Origin: JBHENN01 sp046262015
GTDB taxonomy: Bacteria > Actinomycetota > CADDZG01 > WHSQ01
Direction of reading: 5' to 3'
Assembly (NCBI GenBank): GCA_046262015.1
Contig: JBHENN010000077.1
Coordinates: 1-17,381 of the forward strand
DNA: 17,381 nt
The notes under the pieces were generated by a model, which was given only the letters and a program-made list of their open reading frames with translations, was not told where the DNA came from and searched no databases. The position numbers and the translations under genes were made by a program. How positions within the stretch are numbered: position 1 is the first letter of the stretch; each line of letters starts with the position of its first letter. Shown one piece after another: positions 1 through 8,457 of this stretch.

Positions 1-1
1 G

Positions 2-1243
2 TTCTCGCTGTTCCATCGCAAGAACTACTTCTATCCGGACATGCCCAAGGACTATCAGATCTCGCAGTACGACCATCCCCTCGGCAGCACCGGGTACATC
101 GAGATCGACGGGAGCTCCGGTCCGAAACGCATCGGGATCAACCGCGTTCACCTGGAGGAGGACACCGGCAAGTCCCTGCACATGGGAGGGACCGGAAGCG
201 GAAGGATCGCGGAGTCGGAGTACTCGCTCGAGGACTTCAACCGGGCCGGCACTCCGCTGGTCGAGATCGTCAGCGAGCCCGACATCGGATCCGCCGAGGA
301 GGCGCGCGCGTTCGTCACCGAGCTGCGCGCGATCCTCGAGGCACTGGGCGTGTCCGACGTCCGCATGGAGGAAGGATCGATGCGGGTCGACGCCAACATC
401 TCGGTCCGGCGCGCCGGCGAGAAGGAGCTCGGCACCAAGGTCGAGGTCAAGAACATGAACTCGATCCGATCGGTCGGCCGCGCGTTCGAGTTCGAGGAAC
501 GGCGCCAGCGAGCCGCGCTCGAGACAGGCGAGGAGCTGGTCCAGGAGACCCGTCACTTCGACGAGAAGAGCGGGACCACGTCGCCGCTGCGGACCAAGGA
601 GTTCGCGTTCGACTACCGCTACTTCCCCGAACCCGACCTCGTCCCTTTCGAGCCCTCCGAGGAGTGGGTCGCGGAGATAGGCGCCGCGCTCCCGGAGTCA
701 CCGCAAGAGCGACGCGCTCGATTCGGCTCGGAGTACGGGCTCGCCCCCGCCGACGTCGCGGTGCTGACCGCGACGCGCTCGTTGAGCGACTGGTTCGAGG
801 AGGCGGCGCGGACCTACCCGGGCGATGCCAAGAAGATCGCGAACTGGATCATCGCCGACCTCTTCGGACTGCTGAACGAGGCCGGCATCGAACCGGCGGA
901 GTCGAGGATCGCTCCGGCCCAGCTCGCCGCGCTGGTCGAGCTGGTCGACTCGGGCGTCATCTCGGGCAAGCAGGCCAAACAGGTCCTAGGTGAGATGTTC
1001 GCCACCGGCGAGGATCCCGCGGCGATCGCCGCGGCCAGGGGTCTCCGGCAGGAGTCGGACGAGACCGAGCTGGCGCGCGTGGTCGACGAGGTGATCGCCG
1101 AGAACGCCGATGCGGCAGCCAAGGTGCGTGCCGGCAACCTGGGCACGCTGGGATTCCTCGTGGGCCGGGTGATGAAGAAGACGACGGGCCGGGCCAACCC
1201 GCAGATGGTCAACGAGCTGCTCCGCAGCCGCCTCGTCTCCTGA
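2..1243 (+). CDS. gatB: Asp-tRNA(Asn)/Glu-tRNA(Gln) amidotransferase subunit B (5' partial)
   Basis: The frame is open from the window edge, so the start codon lies upstream; 413 codons plus stop are visible, against about 475–500 residues for the family. The visible protein begins FSLFHRKNYFYPDMPKDYQ, a conserved stretch near residue 60–75 of GatB. The signature region (RVDANISVRR, then GTKVEVKNMNS) and RYFPEPDL are intact. The C-terminal helical YqeY-like tail, which binds the tRNA elbow, is present and ends in NPQMVNELLRSRL. GatB is the kinase and tRNA-binding subunit of GatCAB. It phosphorylates the misacylated Glu or Asp on the tRNA and passes it to ammonia delivered by GatA. gatC and gatA would be expected upstream, outside the window. 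The presence of this enzyme implies that Gln-tRNA is made indirectly, which fits the gltX and tRNA-Gln genes further on. The identification is secure. Confidence 0.96.
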   Translation, partial: FSLFHRKNYFYPDMPKDYQISQYDHPLGSTGYIEIDGSSGPKRIGINRVHLEEDTGKSLHMGGTGSGRIAESEYSLEDFNRAGTPLVEIVSEPDIGSAEEARAFVTELRAILEALGVSDVRMEEGSMRVDANISVRRAGEKELGTKVEVKNMNSIRSVGRAFEFEERRQRAALETGEELVQETRHFDEKSGTTSPLRTKEFAFDYRYFPEPDLVPFEPSEEWVAEIGAALPESPQERRARFGSEYGLAPADVAVLTATRSLSDWFEEAARTYPGDAKKIANWIIADLFGLLNEAGIEPAESRIAPAQLAALVELVDSGVISGKQAKQVLGEMFATGEDPAAIAAARGLRQESDETELARVVDEVIAENADAAAKVRAGNLGTLGFLVGRVMKKTTGRANPQMVNELLRSRLVS

Positions 1244-1280
1244 GCACACGACGCGGATGAGGGGGCGGGGATGGCCGGTC

Positions 1281-1775
1281 GTGATCGAGCTCGACGCGGT
1301 GCTACCCGGCCCCCCCGAGGTCGTGTGGGCGCTCCTCACCGACTGGGAGCACCAGGACGACTGGATGCTCGAGGCGTCGGACTTCGTGGTTACGTCCACG
1401 GCCCGAGAAGGCGTCGGCGTCGAGGCCGAGGCGACGATCACGATCGGCGGGATCTCGACCCGCGATGCGATCCGGGTCGTCGGATGGGAGCCTCCCCATC
1501 GCCTGGCGATCGAGCATCTCGGCTGGGTCGGAGGCACCGGCGAGCTGTTCCTCACGCCGGTAGAGCACGGGTCCACCTATATCTACTGGCGGGAGGAGCT
1601 CATCCCCCCGCTCGGGCCGCCCGGCTTCGTAGGGATCACCCTCTACAAGCCCCTGATGCGTCGGATCTTCCGCCGCGACCTGAGGGTCCTGGCGTCGCTC
1701 GTGCGCGTGGTGGCCCGGCCCCCGGGGCGAGCAGGAGATGACGCCGGGGCGGCGAACCATCCGCCCAGAAGGTAA
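1281..1775 (+). CDS. SRPBCC-family (START/polyketide cyclase-like) protein
   Basis: This 164-residue protein opens VIELDAVLPGPPEVVWALLTDWEHQDDWM, which is the usual first strand, helix and 'W..W' pattern of the SRPBCC fold (helix-grip hydrophobic pocket). Later come the characteristic V.GWEPPHRLAIEH strand and the C-terminal long helix (LYKPLMRRIFRRDLRVLASLV). I chose GTG 1281 because the fold starts there and a G-rich ribosome-binding stretch (1261–1270) precedes it. An upstream ATG at 1257 would add eight residues with no visible ribosome-binding site. The ligand cannot be told from the sequence: the family includes lipid-binding proteins, cyclases and coenzyme-Q-type chaperones. It lies 37 bases after gatB and may be co-transcribed with it. 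The C-terminal tail (about 18 residues) is rich in Arg, Gly and Pro and probably disordered. Confidence 0.8.
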   Translation: MIELDAVLPGPPEVVWALLTDWEHQDDWMLEASDFVVTSTAREGVGVEAEATITIGGISTRDAIRVVGWEPPHRLAIEHLGWVGGTGELFLTPVEHGSTYIYWREELIPPLGPPGFVGITLYKPLMRRIFRRDLRVLASLVRVVARPPGRAGDDAGAANHPPRR

Positions 1776-1802
1776 CCAGCTGCTCGGAACGAAAGGGACC
1801 CC

Positions 1803-2984
1803 TTGAAGAAGACCAAGCTGCTCACCGGCCTCGTCCTGGCGCTCGTCGTCGCCCTGCCCGCCGCGCCTGCCGCCCCCGGTCCCGCCCCGGCGGCCGCGGT
1901 CAACAAGACCGACAACGTCGCCTTTATCAAGAACTTCAAGTACCCCTCAGGGACCGACCTCGCCTTCCAGGGCAAGTACGTGTATGCGGGACGACAGAAC
2001 GGCGGCGGCGGCGACACCGGCGGCGGCGTCGGGGTCTACGACGTCTCGGGGCGCGTGCCCAAGCTCGTCAGCTTCATCTCGTGCCCCGGCTACCAGAACG
2101 ACGTCGCCGTGGTCAAGCCCGGGCTGCTCGCTCTCGGCTACCACAGCGGCTACTGCAAGGGCACGCTTCCCGGAGCCGGCGTCCGCTTGATCGACGTCAG
2201 CAACCCGAAGAAGCCCAAGTTCCTCAGCGACGTCTCGTTGCCCGGGGGCAACCACACGCTGACCGTGGTTCCCGGCACGTCGATCATCTATGCATCCCCC
2301 GGGGGCCTCGCCAACGGCGGCGGCACCGAGCAGATCCTCGACGCGTCCAACCCCAAAAAGCTCAAGGTCGCGGCGACCTTCAGGCCGAACCCGGCCGGGT
2401 GCCACGACATCACGTTCGTGCGCACTCCCGACAACGACCGCACGCTCGGCTTCTGTGCGGGTGGAGGAGAGGTCTCGATCTGGGACGTCACCAAGCCGTT
2501 GGAGCCCGTGATCATCGCGCACGGCTTCACCCCCTCGTTCTTCCCGCACAGCGCGGTGGCGACGCCCGACGCCAACTACCTCGTGATGACCGACGAAGCG
2601 TTCGCGATCCATGACTGCGTCGGTGGTCCTACCGGGTCGATGTGGGTCTTCGACATCAGCACGCCCGAGACGCCGCTGCTGGTCGGTCACTGGGGCCCGC
2701 AGCGAGGGGCGTCACCCGTCGGTGGGGCGGCCACACCGTGGTGCACGGCGCACAACCTGAACTTCGTGCCAGGCACCCGGAAGGCGGTCGTGTCGTGGTA
2801 CACGGGCGGCACCAGCGTGGTGGACTTCGAGAACCCGACGCTGCCGGTAGAGGTTGCCTACTACCAGCCCGACGACGCCGATAGCTGGTCCTCGTACTGG
2901 TTCGACGGGCGCATCTTCATCAACGACCTCGCCCGCGGGCTCGACGTGATCTCGGTGAAGGGGCTCAAGGCCAAGAAGCAGTAG
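1803..2984 (+). CDS. Secreted LVIVD-repeat beta-propeller protein (paralogue 1)
   Basis: A 393-residue protein starting at TTG, preceded by a purine-rich GAAAGGGA (about 1790–1797). Residues 1–32 form a Sec signal peptide: MKKTK, then a Leu/Val/Ala core, then an Ala/Pro-rich region ending AAA before VNKT. The mature part contains repeated units of the LVIVD type, each with a 'G(V)xxxDVSxPxxPxxxxxxxxP' pattern (for example VGVYDVSGRVPKLVSF, VRLIDVSNPKKPKFLS, VSIWDVTKPLEPVII, MWVFDISTPETPLLV). These blades form a propeller outside the membrane. Six cysteines (94, 118, 200, 218, 272, 314) suggest disulfides. The last blade ends INDLARGLDVISV, closely like the next gene's protein. The biochemical role of LVIVD proteins is unknown. 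The gene is probably in one unit with its paralogue 46 bases downstream. Confidence 0.85.
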   Translation: MKKTKLLTGLVLALVVALPAAPAAPGPAPAAAVNKTDNVAFIKNFKYPSGTDLAFQGKYVYAGRQNGGGGDTGGGVGVYDVSGRVPKLVSFISCPGYQNDVAVVKPGLLALGYHSGYCKGTLPGAGVRLIDVSNPKKPKFLSDVSLPGGNHTLTVVPGTSIIYASPGGLANGGGTEQILDASNPKKLKVAATFRPNPAGCHDITFVRTPDNDRTLGFCAGGGEVSIWDVTKPLEPVIIAHGFTPSFFPHSAVATPDANYLVMTDEAFAIHDCVGGPTGSMWVFDISTPETPLLVGHWGPQRGASPVGGAATPWCTAHNLNFVPGTRKAVVSWYTGGTSVVDFENPTLPVEVAYYQPDDADSWSSYWFDGRIFINDLARGLDVISVKGLKAKKQ

Positions 2985-3030
2985 CCGCGCGCCGAGGGGG
3001 CGCGCCCGGATACTCGAGGAGGAGCAGCAC

Positions 3031-4308
3031 ATGAAGAGGTCTCTCAGCTTGCTGGCGGTGGGGCTCATGGCTCTCGCCGTCGCCGGGCCGGCCGCGGCGG
3101 TCCCGCCGTCCGCGGCCGCGCCGAGCGAGAACGTCGAGTACATCGGCGGCGACAACACCTCGACCGGAGGTCACTCCGTGGTCGAGGGCAAGCGCCTGTA
3201 CGTTGGCGCTTATGGGCTGGGGATGAAGATCTACGACATCTCCGACGTCGAGTCGCCCCAGCTGATCGGCGAGTATCTGCCGGGCCTGCGGGCCGACGCG
3301 GTTCCAGACGCGGCGGTCTTCGGCAAGAAGCACATCGCGGTCCTCAACGGGACCAACCGTACTGCCCAGACCCAGCAGGCCGAGTTCCTCGACGTCACCG
3401 ATCCGGCGAACCCAGAGGTCCTCGCTACGTTCACCGGTCCCGAGGACGGCGAGTCGCACAACGGCGACATCGTCGACAAGCGCAAGCTGTGGCTCCCGTC
3501 TGCCGGCCGGGGGCAGAACGGCTTCCGCATCTACGACCTCCGCCCGCTCCTCGGTAAGACCCCCAAGGCGCCCAAGAAGCTCTTCACCGCCGATCCCTAC
3601 GGGATGTGGCAGGCGTCGCCCTACCGGGGCAACAAGCCCGAGGGTGGGGCGTTCACCCACATCCACGACATCACCGTCTACACCGACTACAAGATGGTCT
3701 ACCCCCGGGCGCACCACGGCCCGAACCCGCTCGCCGGCAAGAAGGTCAAGCGCGACATCGCCCTCGCCGCCGAGGGTGGCTCCTATGCCGGCGCCGGCAA
3801 CACCGGCAGCGTGTTCGTGATCGACATCACGAACCCGAAGAAGCCCGTCGTCCTCAACCGCTGGCTGCACGAGACCGGCGACGGACATCACCCGGTCCGC
3901 TACCACCACGAGGCGCAGTTCCTCGACTCCGACCCCCGCCTCATGCTCGTGACCGACGAGGACCTGCACAACGGCTGTGGCAGCGCCGCGGGGATAGTGG
4001 CGGTGAAGCTGTCTCCCGACCTCACCAGCGCCAAGGAGCTGTCGGAGTGGTTCGTGCCGTTGGGGACGCCCGCCCCGGTCTGCTCCGCCCACGTCTTCTC
4101 GTCGAAGGGGAGCACCGTCTACATGGGTGCGTACGGCGCCGGGCTCCAGGTGCTCGATTACAGCAAGCCGGCCGAGCCCCAACAGAAGGGCTATTTCATC
4201 GCCGAGGGCACGAACGCGTGGGGCGCGACGTACCACAAGGGCGTCGTCTACGTGGGCGACATGACGAGGGGCCTGGACGTCTTCCGCTTCACCGGCGACA
4301 AGGACTGA
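3031..4308 (+). CDS. Secreted LVIVD-repeat beta-propeller protein (paralogue 2)
   Basis: A 425-residue protein with ATG at 3031 and a strong GAGGAGGAG ribosome-binding site at 3016–3024. The signal peptide covers residues 1–23 (MKRSLSLLAVGLMALAVAG, then PAAA before VPPS). Repeats of the LVIVD kind are visible (MKIYDISDVESPQLIGEY, AEFLDVTDPANPEVLATF, VFVIDITNPKKPVVLNRW, LQVLDYSKPAEPQQKGYF). The second half aligns by eye with the preceding protein: H293 with H249, TDE 308–310 with TDE 263–265, C316 with C272, C351 with C314, AH 353–354 with AH 316–317, and D(L/M)(A/T)RGLDV at the end. The shared Cys pair is probably a disulfide, and the shared His/Asp/Glu residues could bind a metal, but that is inference. 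A His-rich stretch (ETGDGHHPVRYHHEA) is special to this copy. The two genes look like an old tandem duplication. Function unknown. Confidence 0.85.
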   Translation: MKRSLSLLAVGLMALAVAGPAAAVPPSAAAPSENVEYIGGDNTSTGGHSVVEGKRLYVGAYGLGMKIYDISDVESPQLIGEYLPGLRADAVPDAAVFGKKHIAVLNGTNRTAQTQQAEFLDVTDPANPEVLATFTGPEDGESHNGDIVDKRKLWLPSAGRGQNGFRIYDLRPLLGKTPKAPKKLFTADPYGMWQASPYRGNKPEGGAFTHIHDITVYTDYKMVYPRAHHGPNPLAGKKVKRDIALAAEGGSYAGAGNTGSVFVIDITNPKKPVVLNRWLHETGDGHHPVRYHHEAQFLDSDPRLMLVTDEDLHNGCGSAAGIVAVKLSPDLTSAKELSEWFVPLGTPAPVCSAHVFSSKGSTVYMGAYGAGLQVLDYSKPAEPQQKGYFIAEGTNAWGATYHKGVVYVGDMTRGLDVFRFTGDKD

Positions 4309-4358
4309 CCGAGAGCCAGACTAGGGGACGCCCCGTCCGGCCTTCGAGGCGCGGCGAG

Positions 4359-5570
4359 CTACGCGGTGGAGCGGGCCAGTAGGTCCGCGATCCGGGTGAG
4401 GCCTTCGACCAGGTCGTCGTCGCCCAGCGCGTAGCTCAGCCGCGCGTATCCCGGCGCGCCGAAGCCCTCGCCCGGGACGATCGCGACCTTCGCCTGGTCG
4501 AGGATCACCTCGGCAAGCTCGTGCGCGCTGTGAACGACACGCCCGCCGATGCTGCGGCCCATCAGCTCCCGCACCGACGGGAAGCAGTAGAACGCGCCCT
4601 GGGGCTCGTAGGAGACGACGCCCGGGATCTCGTTCAGCAGCTTGTGCATGGTCGTCCTCCGGCGGTCGAACGCCTCGCGCATCATCGCGGCCGCAGCGAG
4701 GTCGCCGGTCACGGCGGCGAGCGCGGCCGCCTGAGCCACGTTGGACACGTTGGAGGTCGCATGGGACTGGAGGTTCGCCGCGGCCTTGACGACGTCGGTG
4801 GGCCCGATCATCCAACCGACCCGCCACCCCGTCATCGCGTACGTCTTGGCGACGCCATTGACCACGATGCACCGCTCCGCTAGGTCCGGGACCTCCACCG
4901 GCATCGACGAGAAGGGGTTGTCGCCGTAGACGAGATGCTCGTAGATCTCGTCGGTGAGCACCCAGATGCCGCGCGCGACGGCCCAGCGCCCGATCGCCTC
5001 GACCTCGGCGCGCGGGTACACGGCTCCGGTGGGGTTCGAGGGCGAGACGAACAGAAGCATCTTCGTCCGCTCCGTCACCGCGGCTTCGAGCTGGTCCACC
5101 GTCACGCGGAAGCCGCTGTCCTCGTTCGTCGGGAGTTCGACCACCTCGCCTCCAGCGAACCGGATCGCCTCCGGATAGCTCACCCAGTACGGAGCCGGCA
5201 GCAGGACCTCGTCACCCGGGTCGAGCACCGTAAGGAACGCATTGAAGAGGGCGTGCTTGCCCCCATTGGTGACCAGCACCTGCTCGAGCGCGACCCGATA
5301 GCCCGAGTCGCGCTCGGTCTTGGCGGCGATCGCGGCCCGCAGCTCCGGCAGCCCGGCTGCAGGCGTGTAGCTGTGGTACGGCCGATGCCCGCTGGCCTCG
5401 GCGGCAGCAGCCACGATGTGGGCGGGGGTGGGGAAGTCGGGCTCTCCCGCCCCGAAGCCGATCACGCTCTCGCCGGCAGCCTTCAAGGCCTTGGCCTTGG
5501 CGTCTATGGCCAGCGTCGAGGACTCGGTGATCCGCGCCACCTTGTCCGATATCCGTTTGCCCTCGCCCAT
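4359..5570 (-). CDS. aspC: Pyridoxal-phosphate aminotransferase, aspartate aminotransferase type (class I/II)
   Basis: A 403-residue fold-type I aminotransferase. It shows the N-terminal IGFGAGEPDFPTP motif (residues 37–49), the SNPTG motif with N179, D207 and Y210 that hold the cofactor, the Schiff-base lysine K242 in VNGVAKTYAMTGWRVGW, and the carboxylate-binding arginine R377 in YARLSYA. This pattern fits the prokaryotic aspartate aminotransferase subgroup (aspartate + 2-oxoglutarate to oxaloacetate + glutamate). Some members use prephenate or other substrates, so the substrate is likely but not proven. I chose ATG at 5570 (MGEGKRISDK) because a GGAG lies six bases before it; an ATG at 5582 would add MELS. 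The frame stays open far upstream, but that sequence lies opposite serC and is a shadow. The gene is divergent from serC and convergent with the LVIVD pair. Confidence 0.88.
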   Translation of the reverse strand: MGEGKRISDKVARITESSTLAIDAKAKALKAAGESVIGFGAGEPDFPTPAHIVAAAAEASGHRPYHSYTPAAGLPELRAAIAAKTERDSGYRVALEQVLVTNGGKHALFNAFLTVLDPGDEVLLPAPYWVSYPEAIRFAGGEVVELPTNEDSGFRVTVDQLEAAVTERTKMLLFVSPSNPTGAVYPRAEVEAIGRWAVARGIWVLTDEIYEHLVYGDNPFSSMPVEVPDLAERCIVVNGVAKTYAMTGWRVGWMIGPTDVVKAAANLQSHATSNVSNVAQAAALAAVTGDLAAAAMMREAFDRRRTTMHKLLNEIPGVVSYEPQGAFYCFPSVRELMGRSIGGRVVHSAHELAEVILDQAKVAIVPGEGFGAPGYARLSYALGDDDLVEGLTRIADLLARSTA

Positions 5571-5620
5571 CGACAGCTCCATCTCGTCGCGTGATCGGAG
5601 GGGGCATCCTCGCATGCGGG

Positions 5621-6784
5621 ATGATGGCGCCGATGGGAGAGCACCGAGAGGACCCCGCCTCCGCGGCGCGCATCGTGATCCCCGAGGGATCGCGTCCGGC
5701 GGACGGCCGCTTCGGGTCCGGTCCGTCCAAGGTGCGCCCGGAAGCGGTCGAGGCGCTCGCCCGAGCCGCGTCCGGCTACCTCGGCACCAGCCACCGGCGC
5801 GCCGGGGTCCGGGCGATGGTCGGGCGCCTTCGGACCGGTTTGCGGGAGCTGTTCGCGCTGCCGGACGACTACGAGGTTGTGCTGGGCAACGGCGGATCCA
5901 GCATGCTCTGGGACGCACTGGTGTTCAGCTTCATCCGGCGCAAGAGCCAGCACCTCGTGTTCGGCGAGTTCTCCGCCAAGTTCGCGGCCGCCGCGGCGCT
6001 CGCGACCCACCTGGATCCACCTGAGGTCATCGAGTCGGAGCCCGGCACCCACCCGTGGGCACGCGCGACGCCCGACATCGACGTCTATGCGTTGACCCAG
6101 AACGAGACGTCTACCGGGGTCGCGATGGCCGTGGAGCGTCCGGGAGGAGACGGCCTCGTGGTCGTCGACGCTACCTCCGCCGCGGGGGCCGCGCCCATCG
6201 ATCCCGGCGAGTTCGACCTGTACTACTTCGCTCCTCAGAAGGCCTTCGCGGCCGATGGCGGGTTGTGGCTCGCGTTGTGCTCGCCGCGCGCGCTCGAACG
6301 CATCGAGGAGATCGGCGACTCGACAAGGTACGTGCCGCCGTCCCTCGATCTGCTCGGCGCGCTCGAAAGCTCGCGGGATGAGCAGACGTACAACACGCCG
6401 GCGCTGGCCACCCTGTTCCTCACGGTCCACACCGTCGAGTGGATCCTGGCTTCGGGCGGGCTCGCGTGGGCGGTCGAACGCAGCGCTCGCAGTGCCCACA
6501 TCCTCTACACGTGGGCCGACAAGAGCGAGTACGCGTTGCCGTTCGTCGCCGATCCGGCCGATCGCAGCCCCACGGTTGCCACGATCGATCTCGATCCGGC
6601 AACGCCGGCAGACGACGTCTGCGCGGCACTGCGTGCGAACGGCATAGTGGACACCGAGTCGTATCGCAAGCTGGGACGCAACCAGCTACGCATCGCGCTC
6701 TACCCGGCCATCGACCCAGCTGACGTCGAACGTCTGACGCGCGCGATCGACTTCGTAGTGGATGCGCTCGCGCCGGGCGGTTGA
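5621..6784 (+). CDS. serC: Phosphoserine aminotransferase
   Basis: SerC transfers the amino group from glutamate to 3-phosphohydroxypyruvate, giving phosphoserine, the second step of serine synthesis. The sequence shows the family opening IPEGSRPADGRFGSGPSKVRPEAV, the region GNGGSSMLWDALVFSF, and the cofactor lysine in YYFAPQKAFAADGGLW. The GRFGSGPSKV opening is typical of the actinobacterial branch of SerC (class V aminotransferase fold). The length of about 387 residues suits that branch. The start is uncertain: GTG 5591, ATG 5621, ATG 5624 and ATG 5633 are all in frame, and a GGAGGGGG at 5597–5604 is rather far from 5621. Only about 20–50 bases separate it from the divergent aminotransferase gene. 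It is followed by serA, 54 bases on. Confidence 0.93.
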   Translation: MMAPMGEHREDPASAARIVIPEGSRPADGRFGSGPSKVRPEAVEALARAASGYLGTSHRRAGVRAMVGRLRTGLRELFALPDDYEVVLGNGGSSMLWDALVFSFIRRKSQHLVFGEFSAKFAAAAALATHLDPPEVIESEPGTHPWARATPDIDVYALTQNETSTGVAMAVERPGGDGLVVVDATSAAGAAPIDPGEFDLYYFAPQKAFAADGGLWLALCSPRALERIEEIGDSTRYVPPSLDLLGALESSRDEQTYNTPALATLFLTVHTVEWILASGGLAWAVERSARSAHILYTWADKSEYALPFVADPADRSPTVATIDLDPATPADDVCAALRANGIVDTESYRKLGRNQLRIALYPAIDPADVERLTRAIDFVVDALAPGG

Positions 6785-6825
6785 CCTCGGAGGAAGATCA
6801 AGGGGGTGGACTCGACCCCAGCCAG

Positions 6826-6831
6826 TAGCAT
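6826..6831 (+). promoter_or_regulatory. Putative -10 element for leaderless serA transcript
   Basis: TAGCAT matches the TANNNT extended family of -10 elements and ends seven bases before ATG 6839. With the usual 6–7 base distance from -10 to transcription start, the mRNA would begin at or next to the start codon. No good -35 box is visible at 17 bases. It is one of four such arrangements in this window. Confidence 0.4.
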
Positions 6832-6838
6832 GCGTCGG

Positions 6839-8422
6839 ATGAAGGTCCTGGTCGCAGAGAAACTGTCGCAAGCCGGTGTCGAGCGTTTGCGCGAGCACGT
6901 CGAGGTGGACGTGCGCACGGGTCTGAGCCCGGCAGAGCTGACCGAGATCATCGCGGGCTACGACGCGCTGGTGATCCGCTCGGTCACCCGCGTGGACGCG
7001 GCTCTCCTCGAGGCGGCGGATGAGCTGAAGGTGGTCGGGCGGGCAGGGATCGGGATCGACAACGTGGACGTTCAGGCTGCTACTCGCGCCGGTGTCCTCG
7101 TGGTCAACGCGCCGCAGTCCAACGTGCTATCGGCCGCCGAGCACACCCTGGCGTTGATGCTCGCCCAGGCGCGCAACATCCCCCAGGCGCATTCCGCGCT
7201 GTTGGCCGGTTCCTGGGAACGCGAGCGGTGGTCGGGTGTTGAGCTGCACGGCAAGACCCTCGGCATCGTCGGGCTCGGGCGCGTGGGGACACTTGTCGCG
7301 CAACGCGCGAGCGCCTTCGGCATGCGGCTCGTCGCCTACGACCCGTACGTCGCGCCGGGACGCGCCGCTCAGATGGGGGTGGAGCTGTTGGATACGGTCA
7401 TCGAGGTCTGCCGGCGCGCTGACTTCCTGACGATCCACCTCCCGAAGACGTCCGAGACCGTCGGGATCATCGGCGAGCGCGAGCTGGCCGAGGTCCGTCC
7501 CGGCGCGCGGATCGTGAATACGGCGCGCGGCGGTCTGATCGACGAGCAGGCTCTTGCCGTCGCTCTGCGAGAAGGTCGCATCTCCGGTGCGGGGCTCGAC
7601 GTGTTCGAGGGCGAGCCGGTGACCGACCATCCGCTGTTCGGCCTTCCGAACGTCGTGGTGACCCCTCATCTCGGCGCGTCGACCGCCGAGGCACAGGACA
7701 AGGCGGGTCTGGCCATCGCCGAGCAGGTACTGCTCGCGCTGCGTGGAGAGTTCGTGCCGTTCGCGGTGAACCTCAACGTGGGCGCGGACATCCCCGAAGG
7801 CGTGCGGGCGTACCTGCGGCTGGCCGAGCGGCTGGGCCGCGTGGTGGTCGCCCTTGCCGGGGCCAACATCGAGGGACTGAGGTTCGAGTACCACGGCCAG
7901 ATCGCCGAGCAGGACACCCGCGCGCTCACGTTGGCCGCGCTGAAGGGCGCATTCAGTGCGGTCGTCCACGAGCCCGTCACGTTCGTGAACGCGCCTCTGC
8001 TCGCGGAAGAGCGCGGCATCTCGATCGAGGAGTCGAAGTCATCGCAGTCGCTGGACTACGTCAACCTGATACAGGTGCGGGCGCAGAGCCGCGCCGAGAC
8101 GGTCTCGGTCGCCGGGGTCCTGGTGGGCAAGAGGGACACGGAACGCCTGGTGCGCGTCTACGGCTACGACCTCGACATGGCGTTCGCGCCGATCATGACG
8201 TTCTTCCGCTACGACGACCGTCCGGGCATCGTGGGCATCGTCGGAACCCTCCTGGCGGAGTGTGGGGTGAACATCGCAAACATGCAGGTGGCGCGCCACA
8301 GCGAGGGAGGCGAGGCGCTGATGGGGCTGGCCGTCGATTCGCCGATCCCGGACGACGTCTTGGCCAGCATCGTCGAGCGCGCACGCCTGCGCGACGCCCG
8401 CTCGATCGGGCTGGCGGAGTAG
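6839..8422 (+). CDS. serA: D-3-phosphoglycerate dehydrogenase (long form with ASB and ACT domains)
   Basis: SerA oxidises 3-phosphoglycerate to 3-phosphohydroxypyruvate with NAD, the committed step of serine synthesis. Numbering from ATG 6839 (527 residues), the NAD-binding Rossmann glycines are in GIVGLGRVG (142–150). The catalytic residues are R230 (NTARGG), E259 (DVFEGEP) and H277 (TPHLGAST), spaced as in the mycobacterial enzyme. After about residue 305 comes the allosteric substrate-binding domain. The last ~75 residues form an ACT domain (PGIVGIVGTLLAECGVNIANMQ), the serine sensor for feedback inhibition. The start is debatable: GTG 6806 has a GGAGGA 11 bases upstream, while ATG 6839 starts exactly at the family's usual MKVLVAEK and has a TANNNT box seven bases before it. 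I favour 6839. It sits between serC and ilvE. Confidence 0.95.
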   Translation: MKVLVAEKLSQAGVERLREHVEVDVRTGLSPAELTEIIAGYDALVIRSVTRVDAALLEAADELKVVGRAGIGIDNVDVQAATRAGVLVVNAPQSNVLSAAEHTLALMLAQARNIPQAHSALLAGSWERERWSGVELHGKTLGIVGLGRVGTLVAQRASAFGMRLVAYDPYVAPGRAAQMGVELLDTVIEVCRRADFLTIHLPKTSETVGIIGERELAEVRPGARIVNTARGGLIDEQALAVALREGRISGAGLDVFEGEPVTDHPLFGLPNVVVTPHLGASTAEAQDKAGLAIAEQVLLALRGEFVPFAVNLNVGADIPEGVRAYLRLAERLGRVVVALAGANIEGLRFEYHGQIAEQDTRALTLAALKGAFSAVVHEPVTFVNAPLLAEERGISIEESKSSQSLDYVNLIQVRAQSRAETVSVAGVLVGKRDTERLVRVYGYDLDMAFAPIMTFFRYDDRPGIVGIVGTLLAECGVNIANMQVARHSEGGEALMGLAVDSPIPDDVLASIVERARLRDARSIGLAE

Positions 8423-8457
8423 GCTCCGCCCACGGTCCGAGAGCCAAAGGGGGCTAG

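Noticed and set aside
2965..4236. A 423-codon minus-strand open frame
   Set aside because: It is antisense to the second LVIVD gene, which has a signal peptide, ribosome-binding site and repeats. The antisense protein has no fold pattern.
4340..4350. GCCT-TCG-AGGC as a terminator between the convergent LVIVD and aspC genes
   Set aside because: It has only four base pairs and no T-run on either strand.
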